A DNA stretch of 64,000 nucleotides from Chitinophaga sp. (lineage in GTDB: Bacteria > Bacteroidota > Bacteroidia > Chitinophagales > Chitinophagaceae), in assembly GCF_017745275.1 (NCBI RefSeq), contig NZ_JAGHZS010000005.1:124001-188000 (forward strand), in the 5' to 3' direction. The translations under genes and the position numbers were made by a program. The notes below the pieces were generated by a model. That model was not told the origin of the DNA and made no database searches. It worked only from the letters and a program-made list of their open reading frames with translations. Positions 41,936 to 50,122 of the stretch are shown here, in pieces (the stretch's first letter is position 1; each line of letters opens with the position of its first letter).

Positions 41936-42922
41936 TTATATGCATTTCCAGAGACAATCGGCAAACCAGTGTTTCCTGTCGAAAAAGCGGGCCACTGGCT
42001 TAAATCCTGCAAAAGCGGCCAGTTGATCTGTTTCTTCCAGGCTGTACTTCTGTGAAATTTCCATGTAAAGCGCTTCATTTTCTGCGAAATTAACGGCGAA
42101 GTCGTCACCAATATGCACTACCTGGTCTTCCAGGCTGACCAGGTAACTCTTACAGGCACCGGTTCCGGGGTCGTAAGTCGGGAAGTGATCAAACTTTGTG
42201 GTATCAAAATCCGCCTGCAGTTCCCGGTTGATGCGATGCAGCAGGTTGAAATTGAATGCACGGGTAATACCGGTGCTGTCGTTGTATGCATTGAGGATTA
42301 CCTGCGGATGTTTTTTCAGATCAAAGCCGGTGAGCAACAAATCGCCTGGCTGAAGATACTGCCGTAGCTGCTGGCAGAAATTACTGGCAGCGGTTACGCT
42401 GAAGTTGCCGATGTTGGCGCCCATAAACAGCAGTACTTTTTTGCGGGATGTATACCGGTTTGCCTGCTGCAGCATATGGAAGTATTCCCCATGCAGGCCA
42501 TGGAGCCGCAGCCCCGGTAGTTTTTCGGGGAGCGATGTTTCCAGGTTTTGGATAACGTTGCCGGAAATATCTATGGGGAAATACGTATAGTCTACCCCGT
42601 TGTCCAGTAGTTGCCGGAGCAGGTGTACTGATTTGGTGGCATCGCCGGCGCCTAACTCTACAAGGTCGAATTCACCTGCATAGTTTTGCAGTGCAGTAGC
42701 TATTTGTGCCGATTGGGTACGGAGGATTTCCATTTCGCAGCCTGTCAGATAATATTCATGGCATTGCATGATCTGCTGGAAGAGGGCATCGCCGGCGGCG
42801 TCATAAAAATATTTAGGATCCAGGTACTTCTGCGGTGCGCTGAGCCCCTTTATTACATCATGGTAAAATGTGTCGGTGGCGGGCTTCCGCTTACACGTCA
42901 GCATTGTTGGAATTACAGTCAT
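41936..42922 (-). CDS. egtD: L-histidine N-alpha-methyltransferase (EgtD)
   Basis: 328 residues of the EgtD family. The SAM site is FDLVELGAGDATKSVHLL (about 83-100); histidine-binding elements include MGANIGNFS (about 170), AYNDSTGITRAFNFNLLHRINREL (about 209-232) and YMEISQKYSLEE (about 287). It trimethylates histidine to hercynine, the first step of ergothioneine synthesis, in the cytoplasm. It lies 87 bp after egtB on the same strand. The C-terminal half follows the family closely, so the assignment is secure; the final residues LWKCI are longer than usual. Confidence 0.94.
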   Translation of the reverse strand: MTVIPTMLTCKRKPATDTFYHDVIKGLSAPQKYLDPKYFYDAAGDALFQQIMQCHEYYLTGCEMEILRTQSAQIATALQNYAGEFDLVELGAGDATKSVHLLRQLLDNGVDYTYFPIDISGNVIQNLETSLPEKLPGLRLHGLHGEYFHMLQQANRYTSRKKVLLFMGANIGNFSVTAASNFCQQLRQYLQPGDLLLTGFDLKKHPQVILNAYNDSTGITRAFNFNLLHRINRELQADFDTTKFDHFPTYDPGTGACKSYLVSLEDQVVHIGDDFAVNFAENEALYMEISQKYSLEETDQLAAFAGFKPVARFFDRKHWFADCLWKCI

Positions 42923-43009
42923 ACAAGGGTTTTGATGTTCGAAAGTGAATTTGTCTGATCACAGGAGGCTGTCTCAAAAAATTCTTTTCATTTCATAACG
43001 ATTGCTCAA

Positions 43010-44164
43010 TCATCTTGCCAATCTGATCCCGGTAAATTGCCATCTTAGCGAAGGATGGAAAAAATTACGGTAAGTAATACGGCTGTGGTTGGGAGAAGTT
43101 ACCTCTGATCCGCCTCTTAATACCATCTGGCTTACCATAAATTTGCCATTGTATTCGCCGATTGCTCCGGGTGCTTTGGCAAACCCGGGGTAGGGCAGAT
43201 AAGCACTTTCTGTCCATTCCCAGCGAAGTCCCCAGTTTAGCTGAGGGGCAGCGGCTTCCCATTCAAATTCTGTGGGTAGCCGGGCATTTTTCCAGGCGGC
43301 GTAGGCCGCCGCTTCATAATAGCTAACATGGGTTACAGGTGCATCCGGCATTAAGGGCTGCAGCCCCTGCCAGGTGTAATGCATCCATTGACCATCGATA
43401 CTGTACCAATACATGGGTGTTGTGACCTGGTTATTCTTTACCCAGTCCCATCCCTCTGCATGCCAGTAACGGAAATCCTGGTAGCCGCCAGCCTGGATAA
43501 AGTCGAGATACTCGGTATTGGTCACCACGGCATGACTGATGCTGTAATCTGCGAGATATACTTTATGTCGGCCCAGTTCATTATCAAAACAAAATCCATC
43601 TCCCGAAAATCCAATATCATATATACCGGCACTCATATTTAACCATGAACCGGGTTGATTGTTCACCGGGATAGTATCTTTCCGTGACGGGTCATAAGCC
43701 GGAAATAGGGGATTATGTCCGAGGATGTATTTAATGTCGGTGTATAATAGTTCCTGGTGCTGTTCTTCATGGTTTAGCCCTAATGTAAAGAGCGCCTGTA
43801 GTTCCGGTGTCAATGGCGTACTATCCAGGAAAGCCAGCATAGCTTCATCCACATATTTCCGGTAACGCATAATGTCTTCCACTGCAGGGCGGCTGAGATT
43901 TCCCCTGTTGGTGCGGATCACCCGCGCGCCTACTGACTCGTAGTAGCTGTTGAACACATAATTGTATTGCGGATCAAATACCGTATATCCTTTAGCGTTA
44001 GGCACCAGTATAAATGTTTCGAAGAACCAGGTAGTATGGCCCAGGTGCCATTTGGGCGGACTTACATCTACGATAGGTTGTACAACGTAGTCTTCTGTTT
44101 TCAGTGGCGCGCAGATATCTTCTGTTCGCCTGCGCACGGTTTCGTATTCTTTTTGCAAAAGCAT
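43010..44164 (-). CDS. egtB: Ergothioneine biosynthesis sulfoxide synthase (EgtB)
   Basis: 384 residues, slightly shorter than the mycobacterial form. The N-terminal DinB-like domain carries the iron ligands: WHLGH (His43) and NHEEQHQE (His132, His136). The C-terminal FGE-sulfatase domain (about 185-384) has the family's closing segment (WEWTESAYLPYPGF, GEYNGKFMVSQMVLRGGS, TYRNFFHPSLRWQFTGIRLAR). The iron enzyme joins oxygen and a sulfur donor to hercynine. No egtA or egtC is nearby, so the cysteine-using type is more likely than the glutamylcysteine type. No egtE is in this unit; the C-S lyase must come from elsewhere. The gene is 11 bp downstream of the ABC permease gene. Confidence 0.94.
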   Translation of the reverse strand: MLLQKEYETVRRRTEDICAPLKTEDYVVQPIVDVSPPKWHLGHTTWFFETFILVPNAKGYTVFDPQYNYVFNSYYESVGARVIRTNRGNLSRPAVEDIMRYRKYVDEAMLAFLDSTPLTPELQALFTLGLNHEEQHQELLYTDIKYILGHNPLFPAYDPSRKDTIPVNNQPGSWLNMSAGIYDIGFSGDGFCFDNELGRHKVYLADYSISHAVVTNTEYLDFIQAGGYQDFRYWHAEGWDWVKNNQVTTPMYWYSIDGQWMHYTWQGLQPLMPDAPVTHVSYYEAAAYAAWKNARLPTEFEWEAAAPQLNWGLRWEWTESAYLPYPGFAKAPGAIGEYNGKFMVSQMVLRGGSEVTSPNHSRITYRNFFHPSLRWQFTGIRLAR

Positions 44165-44175
44165 ATTACAGGTGG

Positions 44176-45744
44176 TTACTGTTGGTTCACGTAATGGGTA
44201 AATGCGGAAATACTACTGATATGTAATTTTTCTGCGTCTGCTCTGCGCATCATCAATGCGTAGGTATTATTAAAGCCGATAGGTTTGAGCCATTTGATGT
44301 CATATTGTTTTTTAAACCCGGTACTTACATAGTCGTATACTTTTTGCGGATCGCTGATAATACTGTCTGTTACCTGTTGTGGGGCCTGTAGTATTACCAG
44401 TAAGCCGGTACCGGTGTATTCCGGGTACATATCTATCTGGTTATTGGTTAAGGCATCGAACACTATTTTGGTGCCACCCAGCCCTGTTTTGGTGACAGCA
44501 GAAAGATCGGTATATCCTTCAATCAGCATTTTGTACATATTGGCAAGGATGTAGCCATCGCCGAATATTTTTGAGCCGATGCGGATGCTGCCTTTGCTGC
44601 GGCTACCAGCCGGTTTCCATAATTTTTGCGCTACCAGGAAGTCTTTCGCCACTTTCTCCGGGTTCTCTTTCAGATAGTCGACGTGGTAGTTCAATTCCGT
44701 CATAATGCTATCATTAATTGTACCAGACAGCCGGTTGAGTGCCGGTTCCAGTTCCGGGTATTGTTGCAGTGTTTCGTTGCGCACAATAGGTGCCGCGTAG
44801 TAAGGAGGAAAGATATGTTTATCATCTTCCAATACCATCAGATCAAAGGCTTTTACACGGCCATCGGTGCTGCTGCCACTGATAACGTCCAGCTTTTTTT
44901 CGTAGGCCGCTTTATACATGATCATATCGCTGATGACGAGTGTGGGTATACGTAAACCATATACGGATTTCAGCCCGAGGTAGCCATCTTTCCGGCCCAT
45001 GAATTCCGGCGTAAAGCCTGCCAGCATTTTGGAATGATAAGTGTTGGGCAGCAGGTAGAAAGAGGATAGCCCCAACAGGATCACTGGCAGGAGATACAGC
45101 ATTTTACGCGCTTTCCGGACATTGATATTTTGCAATAACGACAGCAGCCAATCGAATAAGATGGCCAGTAAAGCGGCGGGTATTGCCCCTGCCAGCATCA
45201 TATGGGTATTGTTTAATGCGATGCCGCCGAAAATGAATTCTCCCAGGCCGCCGGCAGCAATATACGCCGCCAGTGTGGCTACGCCAACGTTGATAACGGT
45301 GGCGGTACGTATGCCTGCCATGATCACCGGGAGTGCCAGTGGTAATTGTACTTTATAGAGCAGTTGCCGCCTGCTGAGGCCCATGCCGGTAGCCGCTTCT
45401 GTTACGCTGGGATCTACGCCGTTAATACCGGTGAAGGTATTGCGTATAATGGGCAGCAGGGCATAGAGGAATAATGCTACAATGGCTGGTTTTGGGCCGA
45501 TGCCAAGCAATGGAATCATGAATCCCAGCAGGGCGATACTGGGAATGGTTTGCATGACGCCGGCAAATCCCAGCACCCAAACCGACAGTCTTTTTCTGCG
45601 GGTAATCAGGATGCCGGCAGGCACGCCGATGGCCACCGCCAGCAATACAGATATAAAAGTAAGACCGGTATGCGTGAGTGTTTGTTCCAGCAGTTTGCCG
45701 GATTGTTGTTGTATAAAGTCCAAAAAGGTTTCCGGTGTTTCCAT
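44176..45744 (-). CDS. EgtU/OpuC-type ABC permease fused to a substrate-binding domain with swapped halves
   Basis: 522 residues. The permease is at about 1-215 with five or six membrane helices and the EAA loop EAATGMGLSRRQLLYKVQLPLA (about 116-137); a further helix (about 215-232) leads into the binding domain. That domain is permuted. The usual second-half landmarks (DGYLGLKSVYG, SSTDGRVKAFDLMVLEDDKH, FPPYYAAPIV, MTELNYHVD) come first, at 243-377. The usual first-half landmarks (RIGSKIFGDGYILANM, GLGGTKIVFDAL, MYPEYTGTG, KPIGFNNTYAL) follow at 388-500. Fusion of permease and binding protein is the layout of the ergothioneine importer EgtU and of some betaine importers; the neighbours egtB and egtD favour ergothioneine, hercynine or another betaine. 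Confidence 0.88.
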   Translation of the reverse strand: METPETFLDFIQQQSGKLLEQTLTHTGLTFISVLLAVAIGVPAGILITRRKRLSVWVLGFAGVMQTIPSIALLGFMIPLLGIGPKPAIVALFLYALLPIIRNTFTGINGVDPSVTEAATGMGLSRRQLLYKVQLPLALPVIMAGIRTATVINVGVATLAAYIAAGGLGEFIFGGIALNNTHMMLAGAIPAALLAILFDWLLSLLQNINVRKARKMLYLLPVILLGLSSFYLLPNTYHSKMLAGFTPEFMGRKDGYLGLKSVYGLRIPTLVISDMIMYKAAYEKKLDVISGSSTDGRVKAFDLMVLEDDKHIFPPYYAAPIVRNETLQQYPELEPALNRLSGTINDSIMTELNYHVDYLKENPEKVAKDFLVAQKLWKPAGSRSKGSIRIGSKIFGDGYILANMYKMLIEGYTDLSAVTKTGLGGTKIVFDALTNNQIDMYPEYTGTGLLVILQAPQQVTDSIISDPQKVYDYVSTGFKKQYDIKWLKPIGFNNTYALMMRRADAEKLHISSISAFTHYVNQQ

Positions 45745-45753
45745 GCAGTTGTA

Positions 45754-46695
45754 TTATTTTTTGCAGGCAGCTATTGCCGCCATTAATCCATTCCCGTCAA
45801 TTACTTTTTGTTCCTGTTGATATACCACGGTGGCCGGGCTGGAAGTCAGTGTTTCCAGGGCTTCCCAGCAGGTACTTTCGGCCGTGAGGGGCACCGTATT
45901 GCTTGTACTGGTATGTGCCGGAAGCCATGTCCAGAGATCTTTTATGGCAAGCGCTTTTAGTTCCAGTTGCAGGCGTTGCGGATTAAGGAAGGAGCGTACA
46001 AAATCATTGGCAGGGCGAAACAGCAGGTCTGCCGGCGCGCCGATCTGTTGAATGCGCCCTTCGTTCATGAGGCAAATGCGGGTACCTAGTTCAAAGGCTT
46101 CTTCTATATCATGGGTGACCAGTATAATTGTTTTGTTATTGATTTCATCGAGGGCTTTGAATTCTTTTCGTACGCTGATGCGGGTGAGTGGATCGAGTGC
46201 ACCGAAAGGTTCATCCATCAGCAGCGCAGGCGCATCTGCGGCCAGCGCACGGGCGAGGCCTACACGTTGTTGTTGTCCGCCACTGAGCTGATGCGGATAG
46301 AGGTCGGCGTAATCTGCTGCCGGTAAACGGAGTTTGTCCATTAACGTGAAGGTACGTTCATGGATACGTGCTTTATCCCATTTCAGCAGCGTAGGTACGA
46401 CACCGATATTTTCGCTGACGGTATAATGAGGAAACAAGCCGGTATTTTGCAGTACGTAGCCAATGCTGCGACGAAGTGTTTCCGGAGGTAATTGTCGTAC
46501 TTCCTTTCCATTTACATAGATGTGACCGCTACCTGGTTCCAGTAGCCGGTTGATCATGCGCAGGGTAGTGGTTTTGCCGCAACCGCTGGTACCTAATAAC
46601 ACCAGCGTTTCTCCCGGTGCTACTTCAAAGGAAATATCATTTACCACTTTTTTTTCCGGGCCGAAGTTTTTCGAGACATGCTCCAGTTTAATCAT
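45754..46695 (-). CDS. ABC transporter ATPase (EgtV/OpuCA-like)
   Basis: 313 residues. Walker A is LLGTSGCGKTT (about 33-43), the signature is LSGGQQQR, Walker B is ALLMDEPFGALD, and the switch His is in LVTHD. This is the quaternary-amine uptake ATPase group. The tail (about 240-313) is shorter than the two CBS domains of OpuCA/EgtV and retains only a CBS-like remnant (TAESTCWEALETLTSSPATVVY...DGNGLMAAIAACKK), so osmotic or nucleotide gating may differ. The gene is 9 bp before the permease-binding fusion, with which it forms the importer. Confidence 0.93.
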   Translation of the reverse strand: MIKLEHVSKNFGPEKKVVNDISFEVAPGETLVLLGTSGCGKTTTLRMINRLLEPGSGHIYVNGKEVRQLPPETLRRSIGYVLQNTGLFPHYTVSENIGVVPTLLKWDKARIHERTFTLMDKLRLPAADYADLYPHQLSGGQQQRVGLARALAADAPALLMDEPFGALDPLTRISVRKEFKALDEINNKTIILVTHDIEEAFELGTRICLMNEGRIQQIGAPADLLFRPANDFVRSFLNPQRLQLELKALAIKDLWTWLPAHTSTSNTVPLTAESTCWEALETLTSSPATVVYQQEQKVIDGNGLMAAIAACKK

Positions 46696-46740
46696 TTGCT
46701 TTATAGGATAATATGGGGAAAAACTTGCTCAATTTGAAGC

Positions 46741-48120
46741 CTATTTTTCCAGGGTCATAAAGAGGTTGTTCAATGATTCCGCATACAACGGATGCGCAAA
46801 TACCATTTCACGTAGTTGCGCAGCAGTGATGCCACCCAACATGGCCATTTGTAACAACGACATGATTTCTCCTCCTTCCGCACTAATGACGGCAGCGCCC
46901 AGGATCGCATCCGTTTGCGGATGCACCAGGGCTTTCAGAAAGCCTCTTGTTTGCCCGGTTTCGATGGCTCTCGCCACTTTGTCCATAGAGAGATGCGCAA
47001 TTTTAAAGGGAATGCCTGCTTTCATCGCTTCTTTTTCGGTCATGCCTATACGACCCAGTTGAGGATCGGTAAACATGCAGTAAGGTACCTGTCGTGATTT
47101 GGCGGAAAAGGTACCATTTTCAAACAGATTTTTATAAATAATGAGGTGATCATTGTAAGAAATATGTGTGAAGGCAGGACCACCTTTTACATCTCCCAGT
47201 GCGTAAATGCCTGCTGCTGTTGTTTCCAGCTGATCATTTACCTGTATATATCCCTTTTCGTCGGTGAGTATTTGTGTGTGTTGTAATTGTAATGCAGCGG
47301 TTTGTGGTGTGCGACCGGTAGCTACCAGTATATGCGTGCCGGTGAGTGTTTCCCGGCTGGTACCGGTCACAATATCTACGAGGATATCTTTCCCTTTTTT
47401 TGTGACACGTTCGGCCTGTGTGCCGGTATAGATTTGAAGTCCTTCAGATTCCAGCATTTTTTTTATCACGGCTGCCACATCAGGATCTTCCCTGGACACT
47501 AATTGCGGCGAGGTTTCAATAACAGTAACGTTACTGCCTAAACGCTGATAGAGTTGTCCCATTTCCAATGCCACATAACTGCCACCCAGTATGATCAGTG
47601 AGCGGGGAACTACTACTTCATCGAGGATGGTGGTAGAGGTGAGATAGGGGACATCAGTCAAACCGGGAATAGGTGGTATATGAGGCGTAGTGCCGGTATT
47701 GATAAAAATATGATCTGCAGTGAGGAGGGTTGTTTCGTTGTTATCCATGGTTACTTTCACTGTTTTGTTATCTGTGAAAGCAGCGGTGCCATGGAACCAG
47801 GCAACGTCTTTAGTGTGTAATCCTTTGACGGTGGAGTCCCTGAATTCTTCCACTATATTATTTTTCCTGGCTACGATAAATGGAAGATCTACCATGCAGC
47901 CATGGCTGTGTATTCCCCATAGCTTGCTGTGAAAAACAGTATGAGCAACCTTTGCGCAGGCAATCATGGCTTTGGTGGGGGTACAGCCATCGTTGATACA
48001 GGTGCCGCCGGCGTAACGTTGTTCCACCATGGCTGTTTTCCAGCCTTTTGCTGCCATTTTTTTGGCCAGCGGGTTGCCACCCTGACCAGATCCAATGACA
48101 ATTGCATCAAATTTTTGCAT
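46741..48120 (-). CDS. FAD-dependent pyridine nucleotide-disulfide oxidoreductase (MerA/lipoamide-dehydrogenase type)
   Basis: 459 residues from ATG 48120; the in-frame start at 48147 adds a run not seen in the family. The FAD fingerprint is FDAIVIGSGQGG, and the redox disulfide is Cys41/Cys46 in GGTCINDGC. The NAD(P)H fold is LIILGGSYVALEMG (about 172-185), the second FAD motif is GIYALGDVKGG, and the C-terminal dimer domain has the His-Glu pair in AHPLYAESL. The N- and C-terminal cysteine pairs of mercuric reductase are absent. The gene lies 45 bp upstream of the importer ATPase, so it heads the ergothioneine unit; reduction of a disulfide linked to that thiol is a reasonable but untested guess. 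Confidence 0.88.
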   Translation of the reverse strand: MQKFDAIVIGSGQGGNPLAKKMAAKGWKTAMVEQRYAGGTCINDGCTPTKAMIACAKVAHTVFHSKLWGIHSHGCMVDLPFIVARKNNIVEEFRDSTVKGLHTKDVAWFHGTAAFTDNKTVKVTMDNNETTLLTADHIFINTGTTPHIPPIPGLTDVPYLTSTTILDEVVVPRSLIILGGSYVALEMGQLYQRLGSNVTVIETSPQLVSREDPDVAAVIKKMLESEGLQIYTGTQAERVTKKGKDILVDIVTGTSRETLTGTHILVATGRTPQTAALQLQHTQILTDEKGYIQVNDQLETTAAGIYALGDVKGGPAFTHISYNDHLIIYKNLFENGTFSAKSRQVPYCMFTDPQLGRIGMTEKEAMKAGIPFKIAHLSMDKVARAIETGQTRGFLKALVHPQTDAILGAAVISAEGGEIMSLLQMAMLGGITAAQLREMVFAHPLYAESLNNLFMTLEK

Positions 48121-48181
48121 ATGGAGTATTTTAAGGAGCGGGGCCAAAGATTATACCAATGGAATGTAGCGATTTTTTGGG

Positions 48182-48282
48182 AGCTTTTAGCCGTTAGCTT
48201 TTAGCAAAATGCAGCGGAGGATATATTATATGTTTATTTCCACTACATTTTGCTAAAAGCTAAAAGCTAACGGCTAAAAGCT
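48182..48282. repeat. Heptamer-armed palindromic repeat, copy F (divergent variant)
   Basis: Left 48182-48211 and right 48246-48282 pair throughout, except that the right arm has one extra 7-bp unit (TAAAAGC). The units here are TAAAAGC and TAACGGC, so this is a more distant member. It lies between the divergent flavoprotein and dusB genes, occupying the region upstream of the dusB -7 box. Confidence 0.8.
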
Positions 48283-48292
48283 ATATAATGCT

Positions 48293-48300
48293 TATCTTTG
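48293..48300 (+). promoter_or_regulatory. -7 box of dusB
   Basis: TATCTTTG, a perfect TAnnTTTG element, lies 26 bp before the TTG start, so the leader is only about 20 nt. Repeat F ends 10 bp upstream and no TTG is at -33. Confidence 0.45.
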
Positions 48301-48326
48301 CGGCCTGCTGTGAAAAATTATAGATT

Positions 48327-49364
48327 TTGGTAAAGATTGACAACATAACGCTACCTGATTTTCCTTTGCTGCTGGCTCCTATGGAGGATGTCAGTGATCC
48401 CCCGTTCCGGGCGGTGTGTAAGGATGCCGGTGCTGACCTGATGTATACTGAATTTATTTCCAGTGAGGGATTGATCCGTGATGCCATCAAGTGCAGGAGA
48501 AAGCTGGATATTTTCGAATATGAGCGTCCGGTAGGCATACAGATCTTTGGCGGAGATGAGGACAGTTTGGCGATGGCTGCTAAAATCGTGGACGTCACTA
48601 ATCCGGACCTGCTGGATATCAACTTTGGTTGTCCGGTGAAGAAGGTGGCTGGAAGAGGTGCAGGTGCGGGTGTGTTGAAAGACCTGGACCTGATGGTGCG
48701 TTTGACCGCCGCCTGTGTAAAGGCCACTAAGCTGCCGGTAACGGTAAAAACGCGACTGGGCTGGGATGAGGATTCCAAAAATATTGAAGAAGTAGCAGAA
48801 CGTTTACAGGATGTGGGCATCAAAGCCCTGGCCATTCATGGCCGTACCCGCTGCCAGATGTACAAGGGACAGGCAGACTGGGACCTGATCGGAAAAGTAA
48901 AGAATAATCCCCGTATACATATTCCCATTTTTGGTAATGGCGATATCAACAGTCCGCAGAAAGCCCTGGAATATAAGAACCGTTATGGCGTTGACGGCAT
49001 TATGATTGGCCGCGCTGTTATCGGTTATCCATGGCTGTTCCGTGAAATCAAGCACTATGTAAATACCGGTGAATTGATGGCGGGGCCCACCCTGGAAGAA
49101 CGTATTGCCGTGAGTAAAAAACACCTGCGCTTATCCGTAGAATGGAAAGGACCGGTGCAGGGCATTAATGAAATGCGTGGTTGCTACGCGAATTACCTGA
49201 AAGGGTTACCCGATATCAAACAATTCAGGAGCCGCCTGGTGACCCTGAAAACCGTAGAAGAAGTAGAAGTGGTGCTGGATGAAATAGAAGCCTATTACAA
49301 AGGCATTGAACTGGCCCATACGCCTATTGAACTCATTGACTACCATCAGAATTGTCCTTTATAA
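48327..49364 (+). CDS. dusB: tRNA-dihydrouridine synthase
   Basis: 345 residues. The TTG at 48327 is the only plausible start: an in-frame TAG is two codons upstream and the conserved N-terminus (KIDNITLPDFPLLLAPMEDVSDPPFRAVCK) begins at once. The FMN-binding barrel has INFGCPVKKVAGRGAGAG with the catalytic Cys (about residue 99), KTRLGWDED, AIHGRTRCQMYKGQADW and the phosphate loop GDINSPQKAL...GVDGIMIGRAVIG. The C-terminal helical domain binds tRNA. The enzyme reduces specific uridines in the D-loop. It stands alone and diverges from the ergothioneine unit. Confidence 0.95.
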   Translation: MVKIDNITLPDFPLLLAPMEDVSDPPFRAVCKDAGADLMYTEFISSEGLIRDAIKCRRKLDIFEYERPVGIQIFGGDEDSLAMAAKIVDVTNPDLLDINFGCPVKKVAGRGAGAGVLKDLDLMVRLTAACVKATKLPVTVKTRLGWDEDSKNIEEVAERLQDVGIKALAIHGRTRCQMYKGQADWDLIGKVKNNPRIHIPIFGNGDINSPQKALEYKNRYGVDGIMIGRAVIGYPWLFREIKHYVNTGELMAGPTLEERIAVSKKHLRLSVEWKGPVQGINEMRGCYANYLKGLPDIKQFRSRLVTLKTVEEVEVVLDEIEAYYKGIELAHTPIELIDYHQNCPL

Positions 49365-49402
49365 ATGGGTATCTCCCATTTGATATTTTTATAGGGAGAA
49401 AA

Positions 49403-49453
49403 TTTTATGATATAACAAAACTTATTATGCGTTTGTTTTGTTATATCATAAAA
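49403..49453. repeat. 19-bp perfect AT-rich inverted repeat
   Basis: TTTTATGATATAACAAAAC and its exact complement are separated by 13 bp. It lies between dusB and the next gene, ending 8 bp before that gene's ATG. With only three G-C pairs, it is weak as a terminator; a protein-binding site or a mobile-element remnant are alternatives. It is unrelated to the heptamer repeats. Confidence 0.7.
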
Positions 49454-49461
49454 CGCACCTG

Positions 49462-50055
49462 ATGTTCAGACATTCCCTTATAGCCATCGCGCTGGTTTGT
49501 AGCTTAACAAGCCTCTTTTCCTGTGATTCATCTCCCAAAGAAAAACCTGTTGCTGCTGATTCTGCTGCATTATCAAATGCCAGTGAGAATAGTGGGTTTT
49601 CGTTTAAAGAGGAACAGCAAATTGAAAAAGTAATACTGGGATTTTGTGAGCATTTTGATAATGGTCACCTGGATAAGTGTGTGGCGTTTATGGACGATAA
49701 TATCCGGGGAGAAATAGATGGGGTGAAGTTTCGGGGAAAGAAGAACTGGACCGCTAAAATAGATTCGTTATTAATGGGTACTAAAAATAGTCATTTTCAG
49801 CCCCGGCATATGATTACGAATATGCAATTTTTCCCGGGAGAGAATGACACCGTCAAAGTAAGCATGTATAGTTCCTGTTTATGGACTGATTTGACCACTG
49901 GACAAATACAGCTGATGCAGGTAGGTTATTATAAAGGTAAGGTAGTACGGAAAGAAGGAAAGTGGTTTATCGCCGTATTGAATTCGCTGCCAGATAGCCG
50001 GCTGGTAAAAGCGTTTTATCATGATGTGGCGGGAGAAGAGGCACCTGCCAAATAA
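49462..50055 (+). CDS. NTF2-like (SnoaL-type) lipoprotein, unknown function
   Basis: 197 residues from ATG 49462, which gives a lipoprotein signal (MFRHSLIAIALVCSLTSLFSC, lipid Cys21). The ORF could extend to 49438, but that start lies in the inverted repeat. After a low-complexity linker, residues about 50-185 look like a cone-shaped NTF2 fold: FKEEQQIEKVILGFCEHFDNGHLDKCVAFMDDNIRG, then antiparallel strands (KVSMYSSCLWTDLTTGQIQLMQVGYYKGKVVRKEGKWFIA). No catalytic residues are evident. The assignment is by fold pattern only. Confidence 0.72.
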   Translation: MFRHSLIAIALVCSLTSLFSCDSSPKEKPVAADSAALSNASENSGFSFKEEQQIEKVILGFCEHFDNGHLDKCVAFMDDNIRGEIDGVKFRGKKNWTAKIDSLLMGTKNSHFQPRHMITNMQFFPGENDTVKVSMYSSCLWTDLTTGQIQLMQVGYYKGKVVRKEGKWFIAVLNSLPDSRLVKAFYHDVAGEEAPAK

Positions 50056-50076
50056 ATAGTGCATGGTTTTTCGCAA

Positions 50077-50122
50077 TAAAAAGAAAAGGTGAGGGATGGA
50101 TTCCTTCACCTTTTTCTTTTTT
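50077..50122. terminator. Bidirectional terminator between convergent genes
   Basis: AAGAAAAGGTGA pairs with TTCACC plus T runs on the other side; the stem is flanked by A and T tracts, so it can serve both the lipoprotein gene and the elongation factor gene. It reaches the stop codon of the latter. Confidence 0.7.

Noticed and set aside
15851..48282. CRISPR-like reading of the repeated units
   Set aside because: The units are 7 bp in direct tandem without spacers, organised as inverted arms; no cas genes are present.
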